A stretch of 64,000 nucleotides of DNA from Taeniopygia guttata (taxonomy: Eukaryota > Chordata > Aves > Passeriformes > Estrildidae), in NCBI RefSeq assembly GCF_048771995.1, contig NC_133024.1, forward strand, positions 4,469,001-4,533,000. The letters run 5' to 3'. Of the stretch, positions 11,401 through 24,112 are shown piece after piece (position 1 is the first letter of the stretch; each line of letters starts with the position of its first letter). A program made the translations under genes and the position numbers. The notes beneath the pieces are model-generated. The model ran no database searches. It was not told where the DNA came from and saw nothing but the letters and a program-made list of their open reading frames with translations.

Positions 11401-14364
11401 GTTCGTTTCCAAAAAAGGTGCCTATGCCCAAGGGGATACCTCGTTGTCCCCTGTCCCTCCATGGTCCAACCTCTCCATCTAAGTGGAGAGGTCCCAGGGG
11501 GATTCCAATGCCTCTCCTCTCCGTGGAGGGCTCTCTAAGTCCTCAGAGCAGGCGTACATCGAGTTTGAGAGCATAGAAGCCATCGTGAAGACCTCCAGTC
11601 GCACCAAGTTTTTCATCGAGTTCTATTCTACCTGCCTGGAAGGTGAGGACTGCAATGGCAGTGGGGAGTCCCAAAGGGCTTGAGGGGGGTTCCAGGAAGC
11701 TCATGGTATCCTGGAAGGCTCAAGGATTGATGCCATGTCCTGCTGCCACCACAGAGTTCAAGAAGAGCTTTGAGAACGACAGCCAGAGCAGTGACAACAT
11801 CAACTTCCTCAAGGTGCAGTGGTCATCCCGGCAGCTGCCCACGGTGAGGAGGGGCTAGGGGCTGACAGGGTGGGTGCTGGGAGAAGCTGAAGCCAGGGAG
11901 ACCCCCACTCAGTGCCACACCCCATCCCCTTGGCCACAGCTGAAGCCCATCCTCTCCGAGATTGAGTACCTGCAGGACCAGCACCTTTTGCTCACTGTCA
12001 AATCCCTCGATGGTTACGAGTCCTACGGTGAGTGTCCGCTCCCACACCCTGCCAGCACCGGGGGGTCTGTGGGGTGTAGACCCCCAACCTCCCCCGCTGT
12101 CACCCCCAGGGGAGTGTGTCATTGCCCTGAAGTCGATGATTGGCAGCACAGCACAGCAGTTCCTCACCTACCTGTCCCACCGCGGTGAGGAGACCGGCAA
12201 CATCCGTGGCTCCATGAAGGTCCGGGTGCCCACGGAGCGCCTGGGCACCCGTGAGAGGCTCTATGGTGAGGAGCCCCCACCCCAGGGGGGATGGTGGAGA
12301 GAGGGATCCACCACTGAGCCCCTGTTCCCTGGCAGAGTGGATCAGCGTGGATAAGGATGAGACGACAGCCAGCAAAGGGAAGGTGCTGCTAAGTGCCAGG
12401 GCCACCCAGGACAATGCCAAGTATGGGGGACAGGGCTTGGCAGGGTGGGGGGCACCGGCTCCTGGGGGTCGGGAGGCCTGAGGGATTTACCTGGGCACAA
12501 GTATTGCTCAGAGTGTCCCTCTAGGCTGGTGTGTGGGATGTGACCGGGGACAGTTTTGTGCCACAGGGGGCAGGGGTGGGGCTCTGAGCTTCTGAATGTG
12601 GCTCTGGCTGTGTTTTGGTGGCTGAACCCTGTCCTAGAGGGCAGAGCCCCATCCTGGGGATCTGAGCCCTGGCCTGGGGGTCTGAACTCCGTTGTGGACA
12701 CTCAAACCCCACGGGGCACCCAACCCCTCCTGTTGCCAGGTCTGTGGGGCGGAAGCCCACGGGTGCTGAGCCCCCCACCACCATCCTGGCCAAGCTCCCA
12801 GAAGAGCCTGAGAAGAGCAGCACTGCAGCAGCACCACGCCCCCCTGCCACACACCGCAGCACCCCCAGGGACGAGACCACCCCGGGCCGGTGAGGGACAA
12901 CGGGCAGGGCCAGGGACGGGGTGGGGATCGGTCTGGGGGTGCCACGCTCAACCCTGTCCCTGCAGGTCCAAGGCAGAGGCAATGCCAGAGCTGTCAGGGG
13001 GTCCCCTGAAGAACAGCTTCAACAACCCGGCATATTACGTGCTGGAGGGGGTCCCCCACCAGCTGCTGGCACAAGGGGACCCCGGCAAGCCCCCCAAGGC
13101 CAAGGTGCAGCTGGCAGTGCCGGAGCGCTGCCAGTGCCCCTCGGCGTGCTGTGGTGAGAGCGATGAGGAAGAGGACGTGGGCACCCTCAACCTGCCACCG
13201 CCGGATTTTCCCCCGCCGCCGCTGCCACGGGAGCTGGAGCTCCCCCCAAACACCTTCTTTGGCACCCCCAAGGAGCTGCTGGTACCCAGCGGGTGTGAGG
13301 AGCCCAAATCCCACCCTGCTGCCTTCGGAGAGGCTCCCCTGCCCAAGCTGCACCCCCGGCCACCCCCAGCCACCAGGGCTGGATTTGGGATGGAGGGGGC
13401 TGGCGGGACGCCTGTTCCTGGGGGGCTACCTGCAGTTGGGGGGCTGCTGGATGACCGCTCCTGCTCGGTGCTGCAGATGGCCAAGACGCTGAGCGAGGTG
13501 GACTACGGGGGTGGGAAGGGGAGGGTGGTCCCCCCACCACCGCTGCTGGCCAAGGGGCCACTGGCTCCCCGCTCCCTGCACCCTGACTATGGCCGCCCCC
13601 TTGCCTTCCCTCCCCACTCCATCCAGGAGAGCATCCAGGAGGACCTGGCTGAGGAGGTGGGTGATACAGGATGGGTGGGGGTCCTCAGCAGCTCTGTTGG
13701 GGCTCCCTTTGGGGTGCCCCACGGCGCTGAGGCTGTCGGGGCGCAGGCACAGGGCCGTGCTGCGGGCGCCGTGCCCGGCGTGGGCGAGTGGCTGCGGGCG
13801 CTGGGGCTGGAGCGGTACGAGGAGGGGCTGGTGCGCAATGGATGGGATGACCTGGAGTTCCTCAGGTGAGCAGCCCCCCAGAATGGTGGGGAGGAACCCC
13901 CACCCACTCCCACCCACTCCCAGAACCAGCCCCATGAGTCCCTATCTTCCCCCTAGTGATGCCTGGGTTGTGGGGAGGTCTGTTGGGGTGCTGCCCTTGG
14001 TAGTCCCCACTATCCCCATTGCTCCTGTGGGTCTCCACTTCCCCTGGGAGTCCCCACTGCACCTTCAGGGCCTCATTTCCCCCAAAGGTCCTGTACTGCC
14101 CTGGGTGGGCATTGCTTCAGGGGTCCCCACTGCTCCCACCTGCCCTTTGCCTCTCGGGATCCCCCCTGCCCCCTGAGGGTCACAAAACCCCACAGCAGGG
14201 ACAGGATGAAGCCCCTTGCACCCCACCCGAGTCTGGGGTGCCCCTCAGCCCCATATTTGTGTCTCTTTCCCAGTGACATCACAGAGGAAGACCTGGAGGA
14301 GGCTGGAGTGCTGGAGCCTGGCCACAAGCGCGTCCTTCTGGAGAGCCTCCAGCTCCGCAAGTAG
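2248..14364 (+). CDS. INPPL1: SHIP2, phosphatidylinositol-3,4,5-trisphosphate 5-phosphatase 2 (28 coding exons, complete)
   Basis: Removes the 5-phosphate of PI(3,4,5)P3 to give PI(3,4)P2, damping PI3K/AKT signalling at the membrane. Coding exons by splice sites and homology: 2248-2420, 6192-6255, 6745-6895, 6975-7095, 7180-7317, 7400-7490, 7718-7807, 8120-8218, 8380-8530, 8743-8849, 9078-9180, 9258-9454, 9813-9930, 10385-10481, 10574-10712, 10803-10902, 10986-11074, 11153-11234, 11328-11417, 11529-11642, 11755-11843, 11940-12027, 12110-12265, 12336-12420, 12740-12889, 12966-13656, 13747-13865, 14274-14364. The sum is 3,783 nt, divisible by three: 1,260 aa, close to the mammalian length. Domain order is SH2 (about 18-110), 5-phosphatase (about 415-725), C2-like region, proline-rich tail with NPAY (981-984), SAM (about 1200-1260). 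The ATG sits just before the SH2 in a CpG island. The SAM domain separates it from SHIP1 (INPP5D). Confidence 0.96.
2421..6191 (+). other. INPPL1: INPPL1 intron 1
   Basis: A 3.8-kb GC-rich intron from donor GTGAGT to acceptor CCACAG. The first 700 nt continue the CpG island as purine-rich G-runs on the plus strand. The rest is low-complexity G/C-rich DNA in which I recognise no gene or transposon. Confidence 0.7.
6192..6895 (+). CDS. INPPL1: INPPL1 exons 2-3: second half of SH2
   Basis: Exons 6192-6255 and 6745-6895. They encode KHVHTYRILPDEEDFLAVQ, then TSQGVQVRRFKTLSELIALY, which complete the SH2 fold, then QPNQGLVCTLLFPVERE. A Glu/Lys-rich linker follows. Acceptors CAG and GCAG and donors GTGGGC and GTATGG are all usable. 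Confidence 0.93.
6975..8530 (+). CDS. INPPL1: INPPL1 exons 4-9: linker and PH-related region
   Basis: Six exons link the SH2 to the catalytic domain. Recognisable SHIP2 segments are DGEDEKPPLPPRSGSTS, HEYLKGSYSLDLEAV, VDKVLAGLEILSKVFDQQS, ENLVLKLSVLKDFLSSIEKK and VKLDITLGDLTKIGKSQKYT. The Ser/Pro-rich part of exon 4 is the most divergent from mammals. Phases are consistent across all five introns. Confidence 0.92.
8743..11417 (+). CDS. INPPL1: INPPL1 exons 10-19: inositol 5-phosphatase catalytic domain
   Basis: Carries every signature of the Mg2+-dependent 5-phosphatase family: SVFIGTWNMGG (exon 11), FGTQENS (12), NKGAVGVSFMF and VNCHLTSGNEKTARR (14-15), FWFGDLNYRLD at about 599-609 including the catalytic Asp 603, NVPSWCDRILWKSYP at about 680-694 and TSDHSPVFGSFEVG at about 711-724. 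No catalytic residue is missing, so the enzyme should be active. Exon 19 ends at an unusual GTGCCT donor. Confidence 0.95.
11529..12420 (+). CDS. INPPL1: INPPL1 exons 20-24: C2-like module
   Basis: Encodes YIEFESIEAIVKTSSRTKFF, then KKSFENDSQSSDNINFLKVQ, then IEYLQDQHLLLTVKSLDGYE and RGSMKVRVPTERLGTRERLYEWISVDKDE. This is the C2-like domain that packs against the SHIP2 phosphatase domain. Exon 20 starts after a G-containing acceptor (CCGTGGAG), chosen because it is the only one that joins exon 19 to GLSKSSEQ in frame. Confidence 0.92.
12740..13656 (+). CDS. INPPL1: INPPL1 exons 25-26: proline-rich tail with NPAY
   Basis: Exon 25 (12740-12889) is a poorly conserved Pro/Thr/Ala-rich stretch. 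Exon 26 (12966-13656) is the longest at 691 nt. It holds KNSFNNPAYYVLEGVPHQLL, whose NPAY is a PTB-domain docking and tyrosine-phosphorylation site, an acidic ESDEEED patch, PPPDFPPPPLP (candidate SH3 ligand), DDRSCSVLQMAKTLSEVDY and SIQESIQEDLAEE. The reading frame stays open through the next 90-nt intron. Confidence 0.92.
13747..14364 (+). CDS. INPPL1: INPPL1 exons 27-28: SAM domain and stop
   Basis: Exons 13747-13865 and 14274-14364. They encode a SAM domain: VGEWLRALGLERYEEGLVRN, GWDDLEFLSDITEEDLEEAG, and a final helix ending LESLQLRK before TAG at 14362-14364. The SHIP2 SAM domain pairs with partners such as EphA2 and ARAP3 through an acidic face, and the DITEEDLEEAG acidic run is intact here. 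Confidence 0.94.
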
Positions 14365-14680
14365 CTGCACATCCAGCACCCCGTGCTTCCCATGGCCCAG
14401 CATCCCAGATCCTGCAGCTGCACATCCTGCACGCCAAATCCTGCAGCCCTGCATCTCAGACCTTGCAGCTGCGTGTCCTGTGGCCCAGCATCCTGCATCC
14501 CACAGATGCACACCCCGGATCCCACGTTCTGCACCCTGCTGCCACACATCCTGGGCTGTGTGGCCCTGCATCTTGCAGCTGAGCGTCCCAAATCCTGTGG
14601 CCATGCACCCCAGATCCCTCAGATCCTGCAGCTGAGGATCCTCATCCCAAAGTCCCACATCCTGCATCCGTTCATCCCAC
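14365..14680 (+). repeat. Degenerate tandem repeat around ATCCTGCAGCTGCA
   Basis: Right after the INPPL1 stop codon, variants of ATCCTGCA with CAGCTGC recur every 15-35 nt for about 300 nt. They are too diverged to be a clean minisatellite but clearly repeated. Confidence 0.7.
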
Positions 14681-14844
14681 GTCACCAGCAGCAAGTGGGA
14701 GCCCCACAACCTCCACAGCCCGCCCCCCACCCTGGATTCAGGGTAATGGGGTGGGGAGGGGCAGTGGGGAGACAGGAGGTGGGTCCTGGTCAGATAATTT
14801 CACATGAGGATCCCTACGGGGAGTCCTCACATTTAAGTTATTTT

Positions 14845-14854
14845 TTTATTTATT
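14845..14854 (-). terminator. PHOX2A: Candidate distal PHOX2A polyadenylation signals
   Basis: TTTATT occurs twice with overlap on the plus strand, which is AATAAA on the minus strand. It is the only clear minus-strand hexamer I find between the PHOX2A stop and INPPL1. If used, the PHOX2A 3' UTR would be about 2.6 kb and would cross the INPPL1 3' UTR. Confidence 0.3.
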
Positions 14855-15039
14855 GGGAGAAGGGATGGGGGAAGAGGTGGTTGGGGGTAACCATTGGGAT
14901 CCTGGCTTCCCCCATAACCCCCTCACAGCTAGGAGGAGGAGGAGGCTCTGAGCAAAGCATGTCTCAACCCAAGTGCCTTCATGATGCCTGGGATGGGATG
15001 GGATGGGACAACACAGACAACACTAGGCACAGCTCAGGG

Positions 15040-15480
15040 TCCCCATCCCCAGCTCTAATGATTCTGTCCCCACCCTGATGGTCCCATCCCCACTGTAAGG
15101 GTTCCTGTCCCCACCCCAGGGCACCTGCTCCCCTGAGGGTCCCACTCCCGCCCTGGAAGATGCCCATCCCCACCCAGGGGGTGCCTGTCACCATCACTGG
15201 GGGTCCCATCCCCTTGCTGTAGGTCCCTGTCACAGCTCCAGAAGATCCTGCCCTCACCCTGGACTTCATATCTGCACACCAGGGGTTCTACCCCTGCTCT
15301 CATGATCCCCATCCCTGCCCTGGGTGTGCTGTCACCACCCCTGGGGGTTCCTGTCCCCATCTCCAGAGGTTCCATCTCCACCCCAGGTGTCCCTGTCACC
15401 ATTCCTGGGGCTCCCATCCCCAGCATGGTGGTCCCTGTTCCCACCCTGGGAATCCTGTCACAGCAGAACCAGATGAGTGC
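15040..15480. repeat. Degenerate C-rich minisatellite
   Basis: Units of roughly 25-35 nt built on 'GTCCCATCCCCACCCTG' and 'GGGTTCCTGTCCCCA' recur across about 440 nt. Long open frames here on both strands are by-products of the repeat and resemble no protein family. Confidence 0.7.
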
Positions 15481-16478
15481 CTTCCCCCAGAGCCCACCCC
15501 ACACCACCAGTGCCTCCGGGGCATGTCCCCCACTCCCTCCCAGTTTGCCCATTAGGTACTTGCTGGGTCTGTCTGCCCCACGGGGGTTTGTGCTGCCCTT
15601 GGGGACAGTGGGGCTGGCAGCGGGGTCTCCTTGTGGGTGCTCAGCCCCAGCCTTGCCAAGTGTCCTTCCAGGAGGGTCCCCAGGGTGGGGGTCCCCAGGA
15701 CAAGGCCCTCCCACTGTGCCTTCCCCATTGGGATGCTCCCTCCATGCTGTCCTCAGGGGGGATGCTGCCCCCAGACCCCAAAACCCCCCCCAAAACCTCA
15801 CTCCGGCCGAGATGAAGGATGGGCCAGGCGCCCCTGGCATCCCCCAGCATCCCCCCCTCTGTTACTGGGGTGTTTGGTGTGAACTTCCCCTCACTGAACC
15901 CCCCCAGCTCCCGTGTTTGGAGGTGTTTGGTAAATCTGGAGTGATTTTTATCATGTTCATGCAGTGGCTGTGGTGGAGCTCTCAGCGTGGTGAGGCAGGG
16001 AAGAGTCTGGGGAGGGGGTAAGATGGGGAACCAGGGGAAGAACTGGGTCCCAGCATAATCTGTGACCCTCCAAGCTGGCTGTACTGGTCCCAGCAAGGCG
16101 GGGACCAGGTCCCTTGTCCCCTTTTGCCCACCTTGGGTACCTCAGAGCGCTCCTCCAATAGCCTGTCATGCTCCTGCCACCATCCCAATGCCCTCAAGGC
16201 CTTCTTCATCATCACCCCCCTCCCCTAGAGGCCAGGGGGGCTGTGTGGGGCACCCTTCTCCTCACCATGGGGTGTCCCTTCAGCTTCCTACAGCTGCTTG
16301 GGGTCTTTGAGTGGGGGGCACCCAAAATAATCCCTTAAGGTGCTGGGGGTCTGTGGCATTATCTGGGGGGTTCTGGTGGGTCTCAAAGGGTCTGGGGTGG
16401 GGACTATGCAGCCCCCCCACCCCTGCAACCCATGGTGGGTGTGGGGTGCAACAAGGGCTGAGGGCCAGCAGCAGTGTC

Positions 16479-16530
16479 AATAAATTAAGTTTAATTTGGA
16501 TTAGTGGCATTTGCAAACATGGGTAATAAA
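16479..16530 (+). terminator. INPPL1: Candidate INPPL1 polyadenylation signals (two AATAAA)
   Basis: Two canonical hexamers lie 46 nt apart, at 16479 and 16525, in a short AT-rich patch within otherwise GC-rich DNA. This is the usual look of a vertebrate 3' end. Transcript ends would confirm which is used. Confidence 0.5.
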
Positions 16531-17422
16531 TTACAGAATGGTTAAAAAAAACCCAAAAAACAAAACAAAACAGAAGAAAAGTGGGGAACCCACCTCGGGG
16601 GGAGCTGGGAGGAAACAGGGATCTATGGATGGGCTGCCAGCATCCTCACCATGCCATGGAACCCACCAGCACGGCAGCAGTGGTGTGGTGGGCACGAGGG
16701 GCACCACCAGCACCACCCCCCTGCTTTGGAACCCTTTGGGAGGCTGTGGGGTTTTGTGGGGTGCACCAGTGGCATTTTCAGTGGGAACACCCAACCTGCT
16801 GCCAGCTGGGGGTCCATCCCATGTCACCCCCACTCGAGGGGGTCACCTCGGTGCCCTGTGCCCTGTTCCCTGCCTGGCAGCAATGCAGGCGAGCCTGAAC
16901 CTCCCAGCCCTGCATTAATCTTCGGGGGTGGGGGGTGTGTGTGTCTCTCCTTCCCGCCGGGATGCTGCTGGGGGGATCCATGGTAGCAGGTGGGATTTGG
17001 GGGAAATCAACCCCTCCCCACACCAAGGGGCGTCTCCATCCCGGACTCCCCGGCACTGCCCACCCAGAGCCCCCCCCATAAAGTGCTTCCTCGCCCCCAG
17101 CCCAGCGGCACTGACCATTGAGGGGGGCGTCTCCTGGGGCGATGCTGGAGCACCCGCAGTGCTCTGGGGAACCCCAAATCTGCCCCCACACCCCCGGAGC
17201 GCACCGGGAGCCCCCAGACCCAAAGGCTCTGGCTGAGCGTGGGGGTGGCATCCCCCGCCTTGCACCCCCGTGGTCCCACAGCACCCATGGGTGCGGGAGG
17301 TGGCCGGGGGCGGTCCCCGCTCCCTCTCCCGCTCTGCCGGAGCATCGTGGCTGGGTGGGTGAGGGGTGCAAGGTGGGGGCCGAGGGGGGTTCGGGGGACA
17401 GGCGGATCCGGCCATTCGGCCA

Positions 17423-20896
<3,474 letters not shown>

Positions 20897-21180
20897 GGCG
20901 AGCCCGGTGCGGCCCCGGCTGCCGCCCGCCCGCCCGTCCCCGCCGCCTCCTGCCCGCCGGGCCCCCGCCCGCCCCCGCCACCGCCGCCGCCCCGGCCCGT
21001 TAATATACCGGCGGGGGGAGCGCGGACAAAGGCTGCGCTCGCCGGGGGCTTTTGCATGACAATATCTCCCGGGGACGGCGGGAGCGGGCGGAGCCGACAC
21101 CCCCCTCCCCTCAGCCCCCCGCCCCCCTTAACCCTTCGTGGGCGCACGCACCCCCCGCCTCGCACCGACTCCGGCAGCCG
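20897..21180 (-). promoter_or_regulatory. PHOX2A: PHOX2A core promoter with TATA-like box and CpG island
   Basis: On the minus strand a TATATTAA element (plus 21001-21008) lies about 105 nt upstream of the ATG within otherwise extremely GC-rich sequence. An octamer-like ATGCAAAA lies about 50 nt further upstream. CpG density is high from exon 1 to about 21180. Confidence 0.6.
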
Positions 21181-21312
21181 CTGCTTCGGGGTTTGGGATA
21201 GGGGGACAGCGGCCCCCGGGCACCCCCGGGAGCAGCACTGGCCGGGCCTGCTCTGGGAGCAGCGCTTGGACCTTCCCTCTGTGTCCCCATCCCTTTCTAT
21301 CATCCCTGTCCC

Positions 21313-21431
21313 ATCGCCATCGCCATCGCCATCCCATCCCATCCCATCCCATCCCATCCCATCCCATCCCATCCCATCCCATCCCATCCCATCCCATCCC
21401 ATCCCATCCCATCCCATCCCATCCCATCCCG
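21313..21431. repeat. (CATCGC) then (ATCCC)n microsatellite
   Basis: A short hexamer run, CATCGC, passes into about twenty perfect ATCCC pentamers, upstream of the PHOX2A promoter. Confidence 0.95.
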
Positions 21432-21504
21432 GTCCTCGGTCCTGTCCCCATCCCTGTCCTATCCAGTGTGCGTCTCCATCCTGATTCCCATCTCCCTCCC
21501 TGTC

Positions 21505-21593
21505 GCCATGCCGTGCCATGCCATGCCATGCCATGCCATGCCATGCCATGCCATGCCATGCCATGCCATGCCATGCCATGCCGTGCCATGCCC
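21505..21593. repeat. (CCATG)n pentanucleotide microsatellite
   Basis: About fifteen CCATG units with rare CCGTG variants, 75 nt from the ATCCC array. Each unit contains ATG on the plus strand and CATGG-type junctions, so many spurious ORF starts arise here. Confidence 0.95.
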
Positions 21594-22133
21594 CTGGGGC
21601 TGAGCATCTCAAGGACAGAGGGGACAACAACGCCACCACGCCCCATCCCTGGGCGTCCTTCGCCGTGCCTGGGAGCACGGGGGAAGCTTTGGAGGGGTCG
21701 TCAGTCCAGCCCCTCTCTCCTCGGGGGGCTCTGGCCTTTGCAATCTCCCTCCCCACCTTTCAGCCCGGATGAATTTCAAAGCGCCCCATCCCCCAACCCC
21801 CCGCAGGGACCACGGCAAAGGCTTTTGCCCCTTTCAGCGGCACCAGAGGGGCATGTGGGGAGGGGGGATGCAGGAGGATTTGGCGGGATTTGGGACATTT
21901 TCAAGACAAACACTTTCACTAAAGAGGATTTAAAAGTCTAATTGTGCCCAGTGAAGGGCTTTGGGTCCCCCAGGGGACCAGGGGGGTGGGGGAAGAACGG
22001 AATCCGGATGGGTCCTGTGGGATCGGTTCGACATGTGCGATCGGTCCTGCCCTGTACCAACCCCACATCCCGTCCCACCTTCTCCCCTATATCCTTGTTC
22101 CATCTCCTGTCCTAACCTGCCGTGCATCCTGCC

Positions 22134-22410
22134 TCGTGTCTTGCTCTGTGTTTTGCCCCATATCTGCTCTCATGTCCTGCCCCACGTTTTGCCCCATATC
22201 TGCTCTCATGTCCTGCCCCACGTTTTGCCCCATATCTGCTCTCGTGTCCTGCCCCACGTTTTGCCCCATATCTTCTCTCGTGTCCTGCCCCACGTTTTAC
22301 CCCACATCTGCTCTCGTGTCCTGCCCTACGTTTTGCCCCATATCTGCTCTCGTGTCCTGCCCCACGTTTTGCCCCATATCTGCTCTCGTGTCCTGCCCCA
22401 CGTTTTATCC
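22134..22410. repeat. 36-bp minisatellite, about 7.5 units
   Basis: Direct head-to-tail units built on TCTCGTGTCCTGCCCCACG followed by TTTTGCCCCATATCTGC, with few substitutions. The period is a multiple of three, so all frames read as 12-residue repeats on both strands. There are no unique spacers. Confidence 0.93.
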
Positions 22411-22654
22411 CCTCTCCCACCCATCTGTCCTGGCCTATGCCCTGCCCCATACCCGCCCTGCATTCTGCCCCACATCTCAAGCCACAAAGGGTCCTTCTCC
22501 CTCTTGGGCTCCGTTCCCCGGGAGCATCCCCCCCTTCTCCCGGCTGCTCATCTCTGTCCCCGCTCCCCCGGCCGAGCCCCTGGGCCCCGGTGGGTGCCGC
22601 TGGTGTCCCCCCCACACCCACCCCAGCTGCGAGGCCGAAGCGGGCAGGTTGCTA

Positions 22655-22770
22655 AACAAGTTAATTCGATCAGGGCGTGGGGCTGGCGCGGAGCGAGGCC
22701 CCACTGTCGGGCTGCTGGAGCTGTGAAAAGTTAATTCAATTAAGTTTTCCCTCTAAACTAATTAGGCAGC
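22655..22770. promoter_or_regulatory. TAAT-rich candidate homeodomain element upstream of PHOX2A
   Basis: Three TAAT cores lie within about 105 nt: TTAATTCG at 22661, TAATTCAATTA at 22732-22742 and TAATTA at 22759-22764. The middle one fits the paired-class P3 dimer TAAT-N3-ATTA, the kind of site bound by PHOX2 proteins. It is about 1.8 kb upstream of the PHOX2A ATG. Confidence 0.4.
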
Positions 22771-22828
22771 AATCTGCCACGCAAGGAGCTGCTGGTGCTA
22801 CCCAGAGACGGGCAGAGCCGGCAGGGCG

Positions 22829-22873
22829 AGGAGGAGGAGGAGGAGGAGGAGGAGGAGGAGGAGGAGGAGGAGG
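22829..22873. repeat. (GGA)n trinucleotide repeat
   Basis: About fourteen GAG/GGA units, perfect, in the PHOX2A-CLPB intergenic region. Confidence 0.95.
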
Positions 22874-22874
22874 G

Positions 22875-24100
22875 GAGTGGAATGGGGGGCAGCTGGGGGT
22901 GCAGCCAGGGAGCGGACCCGTGTCCATGCAGCTCCCGTGGGATGTGGATGTGGGGTGCTGGTGGGTCCCCCAGCCCCACAGCTGCTCCCAACGGTGCTGG
23001 AGGCATCTGTTCACTGCCACACTGCTCCTGGGGACAAAGCTGGAGTGCTCCAGGGTGTGCTGAGCCCCCACGCTGCTGGCACCCTGTGCCCTGACTGGAT
23101 TGGGTGACAGCATAAGGTTCAGAAGTGGGGAACTGAATGTGTCAGGCACAGCCAAAGATGATTCTTCTTCCAGATCCCATGCTCCCAGGCACTCTTCCTG
23201 GTAGTGGAAGCAACCACCTCAAAGGGTTGTGGAGGGCCCATGTGGCCTGTGGGGCTATGATCCATGGGGCTGGCACAGCTTGGCATGGTGGGATGTGGCA
23301 GGATGTGGTAGAGGGTGGTGCAGTGTGTAATGGGATGGCTTGGTGTGACATGGTGTGACCTGACACAGCATGGCATGGCAGCACACACATGCAGACCTCA
23401 TTGCACACCTTTGTGCACCTGTGGAATGGAATCTGACCTTAGGAGGCTTCAGCAGAGCCTGGTGACACTCCCAAATCCTCCAGGGATGGGATCCTGCTCC
23501 GGCTCCTGGCATTAAACCAGGAAAAAAGCTACTGGGATAGGAAGGCGGTTCAAGGAATCCCTCACCAACCCTTCTTGTATCCCTGGAAGACAGGAACCAG
23601 CACCAGATCCAAACCCTCCTGGGGACATCAGGGTAGGGGGTAACAGTGGGATGGGGATCCTATCTGCATCCCAGGGGATAATGACTTGGGACTTATTAAT
23701 CCTGGGAGGGTTTGATTTCCATATGTATTTAATGTTCTACTCTTCAAAACCCCATCTGGGGTGGCCCCAGTAGTGACCATGTCTCCTATTCCACCATGAG
23801 CAGCTCCCTGAAGGAGCCCCCATCCTCTGTATCCCCATGGGGACAACGTGGACAGCTCAGTTTCACTTGAGATATTACATATTTCCTGGAAGAAGGTAAT
23901 GACAAAAAGATCCAGCAAGGAGTTTGCACCAGGATGTGACCTGGCAGGGCTGGGGAGAGGTGACAGTGGGTCCCAGCTCCCAGTGGTGTTCCCCACTCTT
24001 GGTGACATTCCTGCCTCTTGGTGATGAGCAGGAGACCCAGGAGTGCCCTGGTGGTTTCAACAGCTGCTCCTTCTGGGGACACAAAGGGTTACACGCACAT
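22875..24100. other. PHOX2A-CLPB intergenic single-copy DNA
   Basis: No recognisable gene, RNA or transposon. Around 23270-23380 is a loose TGGCATGG/TGTGACATGG-type low-complexity patch. Confidence 0.6.
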
Positions 24101-24106
24101 AGCATG

Positions 24107-24112
24107 TTTATT
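24107..24112 (-). terminator. CLPB: CLPB distal AATAAA
   Basis: Minus-strand AATAAA about 412 nt past the stop codon, giving a 3' UTR of ordinary length. Confidence 0.45.

Larger units (their letters stand above)
14365..16530 (+). other. INPPL1: INPPL1 probable 3' UTR and convergent intergenic strip
   Basis: There is no plus-strand AATAAA close to the stop. The first good candidates are AATAAA at 16479-16484 and 16525-16530, followed by an A-rich stretch, which would give a 3' UTR of about 2.1 kb. The interval is C-rich and largely built of degenerate tandem repeats. No coding sequence is supported. Confidence 0.5.

Noticed and set aside
2248..14364. INPP5D (SHIP1) instead of INPPL1
   Set aside because: C-terminal SAM domain, the NPAYYVLEGVPHQLL tail and gene neighbours all fit SHIP2; SHIP1 has no SAM.
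15055..15840. 261-codon minus-strand open frame
   Set aside because: Built of a degenerate tandem repeat in the INPPL1 3' UTR; no conserved domain.
21128..21941. Repeat-protein-like frames with HPIPS and GMAWH units
   Set aside because: Direct translation of the ATCCC and CCATG microsatellites.
22112..22655. 12-residue repeat protein or CRISPR-like array
   Set aside because: It is a head-to-tail minisatellite with no unique spacers, in a vertebrate intergenic region.
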